From contig CAYFJO010000401.1 in NCBI GenBank assembly GCA_964343305.1, positions 1-10,185 of the forward strand: a stretch of DNA of 10,185 nt. The letters run 5' to 3'. The notes under the pieces were generated by a model, which saw only the letters and a list, made by a program, of their open reading frames with translations, searched no databases and was not told the origin of the DNA. This document shows positions 1-7,634 of the stretch, piece after piece; position 1 is the first letter of the stretch, and every line of letters begins with the position of its first letter. The stretch comes from CAYFJO01 sp964343305 (GTDB taxonomy: Bacteria > Planctomycetota > Planctomycetia > Pirellulales > Pirellulaceae). The position numbers and the translations under genes are program-made.

Positions 1-40
1 AGCCCCGCGGATGGCAGCCGCGACAACGTAGGACTAGGTC

Positions 41-1231
41 GTGTACGACGAAAACATCTATCTCGATTACAACGCGACGACACCCATCGACATTCGCGTA
101 CACCAGTGCATGATGCCTTTTCTGACTCATGCGTTCGGCAACCCTAGCAGCGGTCACCATTCGCTAGGTCAACGGGCGGCCGATGCCGTCGAGCAGGCGC
201 GATACCATGTCGCCACGCTCGTGAATGCACAACCACATGAAATTCTCTTCACCAGTTGTGCGACAGAGAGCGTCAATACGGCCATCAAGGGTCTGGCGCA
301 TTCAAGGCAGACTGCCGGCAAGACGATTGTCACGACTGGGGCCGAACACGCAGCCGTCCTCGCGACGTGCCGGCAAGTCGAAGACCAACGTCCCATCACG
401 TTTCTTCCCGTAACCCGAACGGGCAACATTGACCTGCGTGATGTGGTTTATCGCGTGCCAAGAGGACGGACACTGCTTGTTTCGCTGATGTGGGCGAACA
501 ACGAGATTGGCACGATCCACCCCATCCGTGAAGCCGCCGAAATTGCGCACCGCGCGGGAGCATTGTTCTTCACGGACGCTACACAGGCGGTCGGCAAGAT
601 TCCGGTCGACGTGCGTGCGAGCAAAGTGGATTTGATGGCGCTGTCGGCTCACAAACTTTACGGACCAAAAGGTGTGGGAGCGTTGTTTGTGCGTGGCGGC
701 CCCTCAGCGATCGAACTTCAACCGCTGCTTGCCGGTGGAGGACATGAGCAAGGACTGCGCGGTGGAACGCTGAACGTGGCGGGAATCGTCGGCTTCGGCG
801 AGGCGTGTCGGATCGCCAAGACGGAGATGCACGAGGAAGGCGCACGCATCGCGCGCCTGCGCGACCTGCTAGAACAACGGCTCCGATCGTTACCAAATGT
901 GGTGGTCAACGGCGATGTTGAATCCCGGCTGCCCAACACTACCAATCTTCGTTTTCTTGGCGTGGATGCCGCGACCTTGATTGGCGAAATGGACAACATC
1001 GCGGTTTCTACGGGTTCCGCATGTTCATCGCAAAGCGGCTCGCCCAGCCACGTTCTCAAGGCCATCGGCCTGTGCGACTCGTGCGCCCTTTCGTCCATCC
1101 GCTTTAGTCTCGGACGGCTCACCACCGAGCAGGAAATCGACACAACCGTGCAAAAAGTCGCGGCCACGGTGTCAAAGCTCCGCGCCTCAACAAGACGAAC
1201 CGGCGGTACACGGGAACGTAGCGCCTGTTGA
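41..1231 (+). CDS. Class I cysteine desulfurase (NifS/IscS family)
   Basis: This is a PLP-dependent enzyme of 396 residues, the normal family length. It would take sulfur from L-cysteine, releasing alanine, and hold it as a persulfide for Fe-S cluster or thio-cofactor assembly in the cytoplasm. Visible landmarks are LDYNATTP at residues 8-15, GAEHAA with the PLP-stacking His103, ANNEIG at 152-157, Asp179 and Gln182 in FFTDATQAVG, the Schiff-base Lys205 in SAHKLYGPKG, the catalytic Cys328 in STGSACSS, and the class I loop ending SHVL, then SIRFSLGR near 352-359. The GTG at 41 is the only plausible start: in-frame stops (TAG at 29 and 35) close the frame upstream, and the conserved LDYNATTP lies just after it. 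AGGA at 30-33 is a modest ribosome site. No scaffold (IscU), ferredoxin or tRNA-thiolation gene is visible nearby, so I cannot choose between nifS and iscS. An extra cysteine pair, CDSC (345-348), and a short basic tail are mildly unusual. Confidence 0.96.
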   Translation: MYDENIYLDYNATTPIDIRVHQCMMPFLTHAFGNPSSGHHSLGQRAADAVEQARYHVATLVNAQPHEILFTSCATESVNTAIKGLAHSRQTAGKTIVTTGAEHAAVLATCRQVEDQRPITFLPVTRTGNIDLRDVVYRVPRGRTLLVSLMWANNEIGTIHPIREAAEIAHRAGALFFTDATQAVGKIPVDVRASKVDLMALSAHKLYGPKGVGALFVRGGPSAIELQPLLAGGGHEQGLRGGTLNVAGIVGFGEACRIAKTEMHEEGARIARLRDLLEQRLRSLPNVVVNGDVESRLPNTTNLRFLGVDAATLIGEMDNIAVSTGSACSSQSGSPSHVLKAIGLCDSCALSSIRFSLGRLTTEQEIDTTVQKVAATVSKLRASTRRTGGTRERSAC

Positions 1232-1526
1232 TTGAGCTTGTCACAGCGCGCTCTATCGCACACCTGCTCAATTCACTCTGCTCCAGCCGTTGTCGAACGA
1301 ATGTTGTTGAGCGGCGAGCCGAAGGCGACTGGGCGGCTCCTTCACTCACCGACGCCTTCGGCTCGCCGTTGAACAGAATTGAAACACAATCAAGTCGCGC
1401 TGTTCGTTCCACGTTTACACAAAATCAAGGAACCAACGCCGTCCCACCCTCGTCTAACCGCGGTGAGTATCGAGATTCACCTTCGCAGGCGGATTCCATT
1501 CAGCCTTCAACAAAGGAGCCGGTTCG
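1232..1526. other. Intergenic region with a long hairpin, no gene seen
   Basis: This 295-bp gap lies between the cysteine desulfurase and the VIT-VWA gene. Its middle holds the inverted repeat at 1306-1374, annotated separately. The frames that remain open across it look like chance readings, with biased composition and passage through the hairpin. I see no convincing sigma-70 promoter. The only clear expression signal is AAAGGAG at 1512-1518, eight bases before the ATG at 1527. Confidence 0.6.
1306..1374. repeat. Imperfect inverted repeat / long hairpin
   Basis: Two 22-nt arms, 1306-1327 and 1353-1374, are reverse complements with two mismatches; the inner 16 bases match perfectly. The loop is 25 nt. 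The core reads GGCGAGCCGAAGGCG on the left and CGCCTTCGGCTCGCC on the right. There is no T-run after the right arm, so it is not a classical intrinsic terminator, although it lies 75 bp after the cysteine desulfurase stop and could still end or protect that transcript. It shares AGCCGAAG with the second inverted repeat at 7635-7705, which suggests a dispersed intergenic repeat family. That family assignment is inference. Confidence 0.75.
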
Positions 1527-3743
1527 ATGAAAACGCGCGGTTTAATTGTGGCAGCGATTTTGTCTGTTTTGGTAGTCGGACTTGCCGCTTCGGTTGGTCA
1601 CTGTTGTTTCATGTATTCGCCCCAGCCGGTGTCGGTGTGGCTGGATCACATCACAGTGGACATCACCGATCAGGTGGCCGTGAAGACCTACAACTGCACG
1701 TTTAAGAATCCCAATGCGAGGGCCGTTGTGGGCGGGATGTGCTACATGGAGCTGGAGCCGGGGGCGCAGATCGACGACATGTCGGTACTGGTGGACGGCA
1801 AAGAGATGAAGGCCGAGATTCTGGATGTCGAAAAGGCGAAGAAGGTTTTCACCGACATTGTCCGGCGCGGCGGATCACCCGCGCTGCTGGAGTACTATGG
1901 CAACCAATTGGTGCAAACGCAGGTGCCGCGCATTCCGCCCAACGGAACCGTGACCGTGAAACTCAAGTACACGACCGTCCTCAAGGCGCGCGGCGACCTG
2001 GTGCGGCTTCAGATGCTCAACACCAACCCCAAGGCCCTCATGCAACCGCTCAAAGCCGCCAGCGTGACGGTCAACATCCGCAGCAAGACGCCGATCAAGA
2101 ACGTTTACTCGCCCACGCACAAGATCAAGATTGGCGAGAAAGAGGGTTGGGATCTTTCCATCTCGTGGAGCCAGGAAAACTACCTGCCCAAGCATCCGTT
2201 CGTGCTCTATTACCAGTTGGCCGAAGAGAAGCTGGGCGCGAGCTTGATCGCTCATCGCGATGAGTACGAGGATGGCAGCTTCATGTTGATGCTCTCGCCC
2301 ACCGTCGGCAGTGGCGCCGGACGTGTGACCGAAGATGACATTTTGCCGAAGGACGTTGTGTTCTGCGTCGACACGTCGGGCTCAATGCTGGAAGGCAAGA
2401 AGATCGATCAGGCCAAGGAAGCGTTGCAGTACTGTGTCAAAAGTCTGCGACCGGGCGATCGGTTCAACATTGTCGATTTCAGTACCGGAGTGCGCAACTT
2501 CAGCGACGACGGCCTGGTCGAATTGACCGACCGCAATCGAGGCCGCGCGCTGGGATACGTCAGTGACCTCTACGCTGGCGGCGGCACGGCGATTGACGAC
2601 GCACTCGAACAGTCGCTCAAGGACCTGGGCGACAGCGAGCGCTTGAAGATGATCCTGTTCGCCACCGACGGTCTGCCCACGATCGGCGAGCGGAATCCTG
2701 AATCCATCCTGCGCAACATGGCCAAGCGAAACACCCGCGACGTGCGGCTGTTCGTGTTTGGCGAGGGATTCGACGTGAATACGACGCTGCTCGACTTCCT
2801 GGCCATCAACCACCGTGGCGAGTCGGATTACATCCAACCGAACGAAGACATCAAGGTGAAGATCGCCCACTTCTTCGACCGTGTCGGTTCGCCGATCATG
2901 ACGGACCTGAAAGTCGAGTTCGAAGGCATCCAAGTACGTGACGTGTTCCCGCGCCAAGTCGCGGACATCTATCGAGGCGAGCAAGTAATCGTCTACGGCC
3001 GCTACACCAGCAGCGGCACGCACACGGTCAAGCTGTCTGGCATGCTGGGAGGCCAGCGTCAGACGTTTACGTATAGCCTCGACTTCCCATCCGTTACCAG
3101 CGACGACCGCAACGCCTTTGTCGAGCGTCTTTGGGGCGGCAAGAAAGTCGATTTTCTGCTCAGCGAATTGCGCAAGCACGGCACGCAGGACAAGGAACTG
3201 GTCGAAGAAGTCACCAAACTGGCAAAACGCTATGGCATCGTCACGCCATACACCAGCTTCCTGATGGCCGACGACATTGTCACTCAAGGGCTGCCGCAAC
3301 TGGCCACCAAATTCCGCGGCAGATTCAACGCTCCGGGATTTGGCGGTGGCAAACTCGGCGCACCAGCTCCGGAAAAAGCGGAAGACAAGAAAGCGGCCTT
3401 CGATCTATCCAAAGAACTTTCTGACCTTCGTCGCAAATCCGACGAGAGCGGCGCCGCCGACGCCTATTACGAAGCGGCCCAAGCACACTTGGCCAAGAAT
3501 GGCAAGGACGGCTCGTCGTTGGCCGCGATCCGCTACATCGGCTCCAAGACGTTCTACAAATCCGGTGACGTCTGGTACGACAGCCGCTTTGATTCGTCGA
3601 AGGACAAAGTGGCCAAGACCGTCAAGGTCGGCTCGGACGAGTACATCGAGTTGCTTGCGCAAGACACACGTATTGCCAAGTATCTCGCCTTGGGCAACGT
3701 GGTGCTGAAAGCAAAAGGCACGTGGTATCGAGTTTCCACGTAA
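1527..3743 (+). CDS. Exported VIT domain + von Willebrand factor A domain protein
   Basis: This 738-residue protein resembles bacterial relatives of inter-alpha-trypsin inhibitor heavy chains. The N-terminus is a signal peptide (MKTR, then a hydrophobic stretch to about residue 23). Cys26-Cys27 follow, but the preceding residues do not make a proper lipobox. A VIT domain covers about 30-155 (DITDQVAVKTYNCTFKNPN, with the KAKKVF segment near 104). A VWA domain covers about 275-455 with a complete metal site: Asp282, Ser284 and Ser286 in DTSGS, Thr354 in GGGTAID, and Asp381 in FATDG. RYGIVTPYTSF at 568-578 is a typical VIT-VWA C-terminal motif. The last 70 residues (KTFYKSGDVWYD and the following AKYLALG) resemble a tail I associate with planctomycete members. 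No sortase motif or C-terminal membrane segment is seen, so the protein is probably periplasmic or secreted and acts by metal-dependent protein binding. The start is fixed by AAAGGAG at 1512-1518. It stands alone, and its partner is unknown. Confidence 0.93.
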   Translation: MKTRGLIVAAILSVLVVGLAASVGHCCFMYSPQPVSVWLDHITVDITDQVAVKTYNCTFKNPNARAVVGGMCYMELEPGAQIDDMSVLVDGKEMKAEILDVEKAKKVFTDIVRRGGSPALLEYYGNQLVQTQVPRIPPNGTVTVKLKYTTVLKARGDLVRLQMLNTNPKALMQPLKAASVTVNIRSKTPIKNVYSPTHKIKIGEKEGWDLSISWSQENYLPKHPFVLYYQLAEEKLGASLIAHRDEYEDGSFMLMLSPTVGSGAGRVTEDDILPKDVVFCVDTSGSMLEGKKIDQAKEALQYCVKSLRPGDRFNIVDFSTGVRNFSDDGLVELTDRNRGRALGYVSDLYAGGGTAIDDALEQSLKDLGDSERLKMILFATDGLPTIGERNPESILRNMAKRNTRDVRLFVFGEGFDVNTTLLDFLAINHRGESDYIQPNEDIKVKIAHFFDRVGSPIMTDLKVEFEGIQVRDVFPRQVADIYRGEQVIVYGRYTSSGTHTVKLSGMLGGQRQTFTYSLDFPSVTSDDRNAFVERLWGGKKVDFLLSELRKHGTQDKELVEEVTKLAKRYGIVTPYTSFLMADDIVTQGLPQLATKFRGRFNAPGFGGGKLGAPAPEKAEDKKAAFDLSKELSDLRRKSDESGAADAYYEAAQAHLAKNGKDGSSLAAIRYIGSKTFYKSGDVWYDSRFDSSKDKVAKTVKVGSDEYIELLAQDTRIAKYLALGNVVLKAKGTWYRVST

Positions 3744-4005
3744 CTCACCAATTGCTCGGAACTTGCTCAGAAACTCCAGTCGATCCTGCACTTCGTACCG
3801 TGTCCAGCACGTGGGCGACATCGGCTAGGGACGATGTTTGGGACATTTGGCGGCTGGAACGCCCAACGCTGGTGTGCCACTTCCGCAGCTTGCCTTACAT
3901 CCATGCGTACATCAACATGGGGAAGCAAGCGTATACTTCACGCGGAAACCATTGGCACATTTTGAAACGTCTTAGTAGCATGGACCCCGGAGTTGTGGTG
4001 CAATC
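3744..4005. other. Intergenic region, no gene seen
   Basis: This 262-bp gap precedes the first kinase gene. A short imperfect tandem repeat is visible at 3752-3774 (TTGCTCGGAAC followed by TTGCTCAGAAAC). A 6-bp stem, ACGTGG/CCACGT with a 10-nt loop, spans the VIT-VWA stop codon (3720-3741) but has no T-run. An open frame crosses the gap (3722-4033) but its translation looks random. I cannot point to a confident promoter, although one for the kinase operon should lie here. Confidence 0.5.
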
Positions 4006-5481
4006 ATGGCAAGCGCGAAAGACGCAGCATTAGCAAGCGAAGAGCAGTTGAGGCTGATGGCCGATTCGTCGCGGGAACTGGTCGCGTACGTTGACGCCGA
4101 GCAGCGCTATCAGTTCGTCAACTCGACCTACGAAGAGTGGTTTGGCGTTACCCGCGATCAAATCAGAGGCCAATCTCTCACGGAAGTTCTGGGTGGCCCA
4201 GCGTACGAAGCCATTCGTACGCATGTGGAAACCGTGCTATCGGGTCGGGAAGTCACCTTTGAGGTAGAACTCGCGTTTAAGGACGGTCGATCACGGCATG
4301 TCGAAGGACAGTTTGTGCCACGCATTGGCATGGGTGGGCAGGCAACCGGCTTTTGCGCACTGGTGCGTGACATTACCGAGCACAAGCGGGCACTGCAGCA
4401 CTTGCAAAGAAGTGCGGAGCAGTTTCGCGGACTGATCGAAGCGGCGCCCGATGCTGTCGTCGTCACGCGACAAGACGGGACGATCGACTTCATCAACGAA
4501 CGGGCGGAGCAGCTGTTAGGTTACGAGCGCCTAGAGTTGGTGGGGCAGGTCGTCGAAACGCTGGTGCCCGAACCACTCCGCACCGCGCACGTGGAACATC
4601 GCAAGAAGTACTGCGATAGTCTGCATGTTCGTCCTTTCCTCGCTTGCTTGGATCTGGTCGCGCGCCACAAGGACGGTCGTGAGCTGCCAGTCGACCTCAG
4701 TCTGAACCCAGTGCAGACGGAAGAGGGCACACTCGTCATCTGCAGTCTTCGTGACGTGACCGAGCGCAAGCGAGCGGAAACAGCACTCCGCAAGAGCGAG
4801 GTGGCCTTGCGAGCCAGCCAAAAACATCTCCGCTCTCTTACCGGCAAACTGCTGTCTGCTCAGGAGGACGAGCGTCGCCGGTTAGCCCGCGAACTGCACG
4901 ATGACTTGACTCAGCGGTTGGCCGGGTTGGCGATCGAGGCCGAGATGCTCGAGCGGCAAGTGGAATCGCATTCTGATCCGCTCCGTGAGAAACTCCGAAC
5001 GATGAAAGAAAGGATGGTAGACCTATCGGAGGACGTCCGCTCAATCGCTCGGCAATTGCATCCATCGATCGTCGACGATTTGGGGCTGGTCGATGCAATT
5101 AAATCCGAATGCACCAACTTATTGCAACGGGAAGACGTTGCCATTGACTACAAAGCATCGAGCGTCCCCGCGGCGATTGGCAACGACGCCGCTTTGTGTC
5201 TATACCGGATCGTGCAAGAGGGCCTGAGGAATATCGCCAAGCATGCCAAAACCAAACAAGCTCAAGTCTCGTTGGTCGGCACGGACAAAGCACTCGTGCT
5301 TCGCGTCCAGGATCGCGGGATCGGGTTCGATCCCTCGCAGGCGCAAAAGGGAACAGGTCTGGGCCTGGCCAGTATGCAAGATCGCGTGAGGCTGATCGAA
5401 GGCCAGATATCGATCCAGTCTGAACCGGGCCAGGGCACAGTGATTGAAGTCCGTGTGCCTTTGTCGGGGGAGCATGCATGA
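4006..5481 (+). CDS. PAS-PAS sensor histidine kinase, HisKA_3 (NarX/DegS-like) type
   Basis: This is a 491-residue soluble kinase with no membrane segment or signal peptide, so it senses a cytoplasmic signal. PAS 1 spans about 15-125 and ends RDITEHKR (121-128). PAS 2 spans about 136-255 and ends RDVTERKR (249-256). A short coiled linker leads to the HisKA_3 dimerisation helix with phospho-acceptor His298 in RELHDDLTQRL. The ATPase domain shows the N-box (QEGLRNIAKHA, Glu405 and Asn409), DRGIGFD at 436-442 and GTGLGLASM at 449-457. All catalytic boxes look intact. HisKA_3 kinases normally pair with NarL/FixJ regulators, and the next gene is exactly that, overlapping by ATGA, so the two form a translationally coupled pair. 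The start ATG has only a weak, distant GGAG at 3989-3992, but the PAS domain begins right after it and no better start exists. The sensed ligand cannot be read from the sequence. Confidence 0.95.
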   Translation: MASAKDAALASEEQLRLMADSSRELVAYVDAEQRYQFVNSTYEEWFGVTRDQIRGQSLTEVLGGPAYEAIRTHVETVLSGREVTFEVELAFKDGRSRHVEGQFVPRIGMGGQATGFCALVRDITEHKRALQHLQRSAEQFRGLIEAAPDAVVVTRQDGTIDFINERAEQLLGYERLELVGQVVETLVPEPLRTAHVEHRKKYCDSLHVRPFLACLDLVARHKDGRELPVDLSLNPVQTEEGTLVICSLRDVTERKRAETALRKSEVALRASQKHLRSLTGKLLSAQEDERRRLARELHDDLTQRLAGLAIEAEMLERQVESHSDPLREKLRTMKERMVDLSEDVRSIARQLHPSIVDDLGLVDAIKSECTNLLQREDVAIDYKASSVPAAIGNDAALCLYRIVQEGLRNIAKHAKTKQAQVSLVGTDKALVLRVQDRGIGFDPSQAQKGTGLGLASMQDRVRLIEGQISIQSEPGQGTVIEVRVPLSGEHA

Positions 5482-6119
5482 ACCGGGCGCGAGTGTTGTT
5501 GGCCGATGACCACAAGATCGTGAGTGAAGGTTTGCGCAGTCTGTTAGAGCCCGAATTCGAACTGATCAGAATCGTGGAAGATGGCCGTGCGCTCGTGAAA
5601 GCGGCCAGGGAACTTCAACCGGACGTGATCGTGGTGGATATTTCGTTGCCGTTGCTCAATGGCATCGAGGCCGTCCGGCAGCTCACAAAGAACAAGTCGC
5701 GCGCCAAGGTCGTCTTTCTGACCATGCACTCGGACGTGACGTATGCGGCGCGGGCGTTCGAGGCGGGCGCAACCGGATTCGTTCTGAAACATTCCGCTGC
5801 GTCGGAGCTTATTACCGCCATTCGCGAGGCGCTGCTGGGGCGAACGTATGTGACGCCACAGATCGCGGGCCAGTGGATGCAGTCGTCCGAAAAAGGGTTT
5901 GACCACCAGCAAGACCCAATTCAAACGCTGACGCCGCGGCAGCGGGAAGTTTTGCAGTTATTGGCCGAGGGGCGTTCCGCCGCAGAAGCCGCCACGATTC
6001 TGCATCTATCCCGCAGAACTGTGGAGTTTCACAAGTACCGTCTGATGGATCGGCTGGGGATTCACACCAACGCGGAATTGATTCAGTACGCAATCAAGCA
6101 CGGCATTGTCTCGGCCTGA
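5478..6119 (+). CDS. NarL/FixJ-family response regulator (receiver + LuxR HTH)
   Basis: This 213-residue transcription regulator is the evident partner of the preceding kinase, whose stop codon its ATG overlaps (ATGA at 5478-5481). The receiver spans about 4-122. It has the acidic pair Asp10-Asp11, phospho-acceptor Asp54 in VVDISLP, the switch Thr82 in LTMHSD and Lys104 in FVLKHS, all as expected for a working receiver. The LuxR-type helix-turn-helix spans about 148-210 and opens with LTPRQREVLQLLAEG; the recognition region contains LSRRTVEFHKYRLMDRLG. Phosphorylation by the upstream kinase would be expected to promote dimer binding to DNA. Its targets are unknown. The inverted half-sites in the 212-bp gap just downstream are one candidate binding place, which is inference only. 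Confidence 0.96.
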   Translation: MNRARVLLADDHKIVSEGLRSLLEPEFELIRIVEDGRALVKAARELQPDVIVVDISLPLLNGIEAVRQLTKNKSRAKVVFLTMHSDVTYAARAFEAGATGFVLKHSAASELITAIREALLGRTYVTPQIAGQWMQSSEKGFDHQQDPIQTLTPRQREVLQLLAEGRSAAEAATILHLSRRTVEFHKYRLMDRLGIHTNAELIQYAIKHGIVSA

Positions 6120-6181
6120 CCAATGTGCCGCCACCCCGTTTCGCCTACGGAATCGTGAACACGGAAACCAATTTCTATGAG

Positions 6182-6233
6182 CGAGTGGTTCACAAACTCG
6201 TAAGTTTACGAGTACCCCGCGATTGAAAACTCG
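6182..6233. promoter_or_regulatory. Palindrome and alternating CGAGT/ACTCG half-sites, possible operator
   Basis: An 8-bp perfect inverted repeat with a 2-nt spacer, ACTCGTAA-GT-TTACGAGT, lies at 6196-6213. The same five-base half-site recurs alternately on both strands: CGAGT at 6182, ACTCG at 6196, CGAGT at 6209 and ACTCG at 6229. It sits 63 bp after the NarL-type regulator stop and about 120 bp before the next kinase gene, in the only non-coding gap between them. The size and symmetry suit a dimeric HTH protein such as a LuxR-type regulator. A short RNA hairpin is the alternative. No T-run makes it a terminator. Confidence 0.4.
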
Positions 6234-6331
6234 CCGATATTAATCCAGATGGGCGATTAGCCGCCGCAATATCAACGAACCTAAAAGAGAAGCTGACATT
6301 CAACCGACGGAGGCGCTTCGACGATCTAGTT

Positions 6332-7504
6332 ATGGTGTCTCCGGACGGTGAATCAGGCGATCTGCGTAAGCTCAACGTGAGCAAGGAAGAGGAAACGTCG
6401 CTGTGTGCCTTCATGGAGGCCTCGCCGGATGGTGCGCTCGTGGTGAATTGCCAAGGCGCGATTGTCCTTGTCAATTCCGAGCTTGAGCGATTGTCTGGCT
6501 ACCCCAGTGACGAACTAGTTGGCCAGCACGTCGATGTTCTCGTGCCAGAGCGCTATCACCGGACGCATTCTGACCAAGTCGCCGATTACATGCACCAGCC
6601 CCAACCAATCGCGATCGGGATCCGTCGCAATCTTCATGGTCGCCACAAGGATGGCAGTGAAATCCCAGTCGAGATCGGTCTCAACCCAATCGAATTGGAG
6701 AGAGACACAATTGTCCTTGCGATGATCCGCGACATCACCGAACGCAGACGCGTCGAGGAGCGGCAACGGCGATACGCCGCCCAACTGAAGCAGGCCAACG
6801 TGGAACTTCAGCGCAGCAACCAGCAGTTGGGGGAGTTTGCCTATGTGGCATCGCACGATCTGCAAGAGCCGCTGCGCAGCGTGGGACATTTCTGCCAACT
6901 TCTTAAGCAGCAGTACAAAGGGCGACTCGACGAGCAGGCCGACATGTGGATCGATTTCGCTGTCGATGGTGCACAACGCATGCGGACGCTGATCGATGAC
7001 CTGTTGGCCTATTCACGGGTTACGACCCAGACGCAGCAATTCGAAGTCGTCGACTGCTCGGCGGTCATGCACCGTGTCATCGCCAATCTGAGTTCGTCCA
7101 TCGAGCAAAGTCGAGCCGAGGTCATTCAGGCTGACTTGCCCACCGTGACGGCCGATAAGACACAGATGCTTCAGCTCTTCCAGAACCTGATCGGTAACGC
7201 AATCAAGTTTCGCAAGGAGAAAACACCCAAAGTGCACGTTGGGGCCGAGCGACACGAGGATGAATGGATCTTCGCGGTGCGCGACAACGGCATCGGCATA
7301 GAGCCAGAGCACAGAGAGCGGGTCTTTAAGATGTTCAAACGCCTACACACGCACGAGCAGTATGCGGGCAACGGCGTCGGACTGGCAATCTGCAAACGAA
7401 TTGTTGAGCGACATGGGGGCCGAATTTGGCTCGAATCGCAATCCGGTGAGGGCACTGTGTTTTTCTTCAGTATTCCTGATACCGCAGATGAGGACAACGC
7501 ATGA
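6332..7504 (+). CDS. PAS sensor histidine kinase, HisKA (phytochrome-like) type
   Basis: This is a 390-residue soluble kinase of a different class from the one upstream. The PAS domain spans about 22-140: SPDGALVV, then VNSELERLSGY, then GRHKDGSEIPVEIGLNPIELE, ending RDITERRR at 133-140. A coiled linker (about 140-165) leads to the HisKA helix with phospho-acceptor His175 in VASHDLQEPLR. The ATPase domain shows the N-box with Asn289 (NLIGNAIKF), DNGIGI at 318-323, an F-box (FKMFKRLH) and GNGVGLAICKRIVERHGG at about 346-363. Kinases of this type usually pair with a small Rcp1-like single-domain regulator. Its stop overlaps the start of exactly such a gene by ATGA (7501-7504), but that gene is broken, so the kinase may be orphaned or may signal to the receiver of the downstream phosphatase. 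GGAGG at 6309-6313 is too far (18 nt) from this ATG to be ideal. The frame stays open upstream to 6227 without a standard ATG or GTG. Confidence 0.94.
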   Translation: MVSPDGESGDLRKLNVSKEEETSLCAFMEASPDGALVVNCQGAIVLVNSELERLSGYPSDELVGQHVDVLVPERYHRTHSDQVADYMHQPQPIAIGIRRNLHGRHKDGSEIPVEIGLNPIELERDTIVLAMIRDITERRRVEERQRRYAAQLKQANVELQRSNQQLGEFAYVASHDLQEPLRSVGHFCQLLKQQYKGRLDEQADMWIDFAVDGAQRMRTLIDDLLAYSRVTTQTQQFEVVDCSAVMHRVIANLSSSIEQSRAEVIQADLPTVTADKTQMLQLFQNLIGNAIKFRKEKTPKVHVGAERHEDEWIFAVRDNGIGIEPEHRERVFKMFKRLHTHEQYAGNGVGLAICKRIVERHGGRIWLESQSGEGTVFFFSIPDTADEDNA

Positions 7505-7634
7505 CTCAGCCAGAGCCGTTGGGCGCACCGGTCGCAATCCTGTTGGGCCAAGACAATCCGGCTGATATTGAGCTAACCCGACAGGCGTTGGAATTGATTG
7601 GAGTAATACGACGCAGCGTGCGGCCGCAACCAAA
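7501..7634 (+). pseudogene. Truncated single-domain (Rcp1-like) response regulator remnant
   Basis: The reading frame starts with an ATG overlapping the kinase stop (ATGA). Its first 31 or so residues read like the first strand and helix of a kinase-partner receiver: AILLGQDNPADIELTRQALE, where the usual form is LLVEDNPAD. Homology stops at about residue 34, just before the inverted repeat at 7635. The phospho-acceptor Asp, switch Thr and Lys, roughly 110 residues of a normal receiver, are absent. The first acidic residue of the Mg site is also changed (VED to GQD). The frame continues through the repeat to a stop at 7768-7770, giving an 89-codon reading whose second half is translated repeat and is unlikely to fold. 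I infer deletion or replacement of the rest of the gene together with repeat insertion. A short expressed peptide cannot be excluded. Confidence 0.75.

Noticed and set aside
1..31. Possible tail of an upstream gene ending in TAG at 29-31
   Set aside because: Ten codons or fewer are visible, so neither frame nor family can be supported.
1228..1530. 100-codon open frame across the gap before the VIT-VWA gene
   Set aside because: It has a TTG start, passes straight through the hairpin repeat and has random-looking composition.
2382..3299. Long antisense open frame (305 codons) opposite the VIT-VWA gene
   Set aside because: It lies wholly inside a gene with clear domains. Its translation has no recognisable motif and is explained by codon bias of the sense strand.
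3720..3741. Short stem ACGTGG/CCACGT over the VIT-VWA stop codon as a terminator
   Set aside because: It has only 6 bp, a 10-nt loop and no following T-run, too weak to call.
3954..3968. TGGCAC resembling a sigma-54 -24 element upstream of the first kinase
   Set aside because: The required GC of the -12 element is absent at the fixed spacing; GAAA is found instead.
3722..4033. 103-codon open frame across the gap before the first kinase
   Set aside because: It overlaps both flanking genes out of frame, lacks a ribosome site and shows no protein-like pattern.
7604..7627. TAATACGAC (first 9 bases of a T7 promoter) followed by a NotI site, possibly vector sequence
   Set aside because: The match breaks after nine bases, the reading frame continues around it and no other vector sequence is present, so chance is more likely. 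The nearby gene break makes it worth an assembly check.
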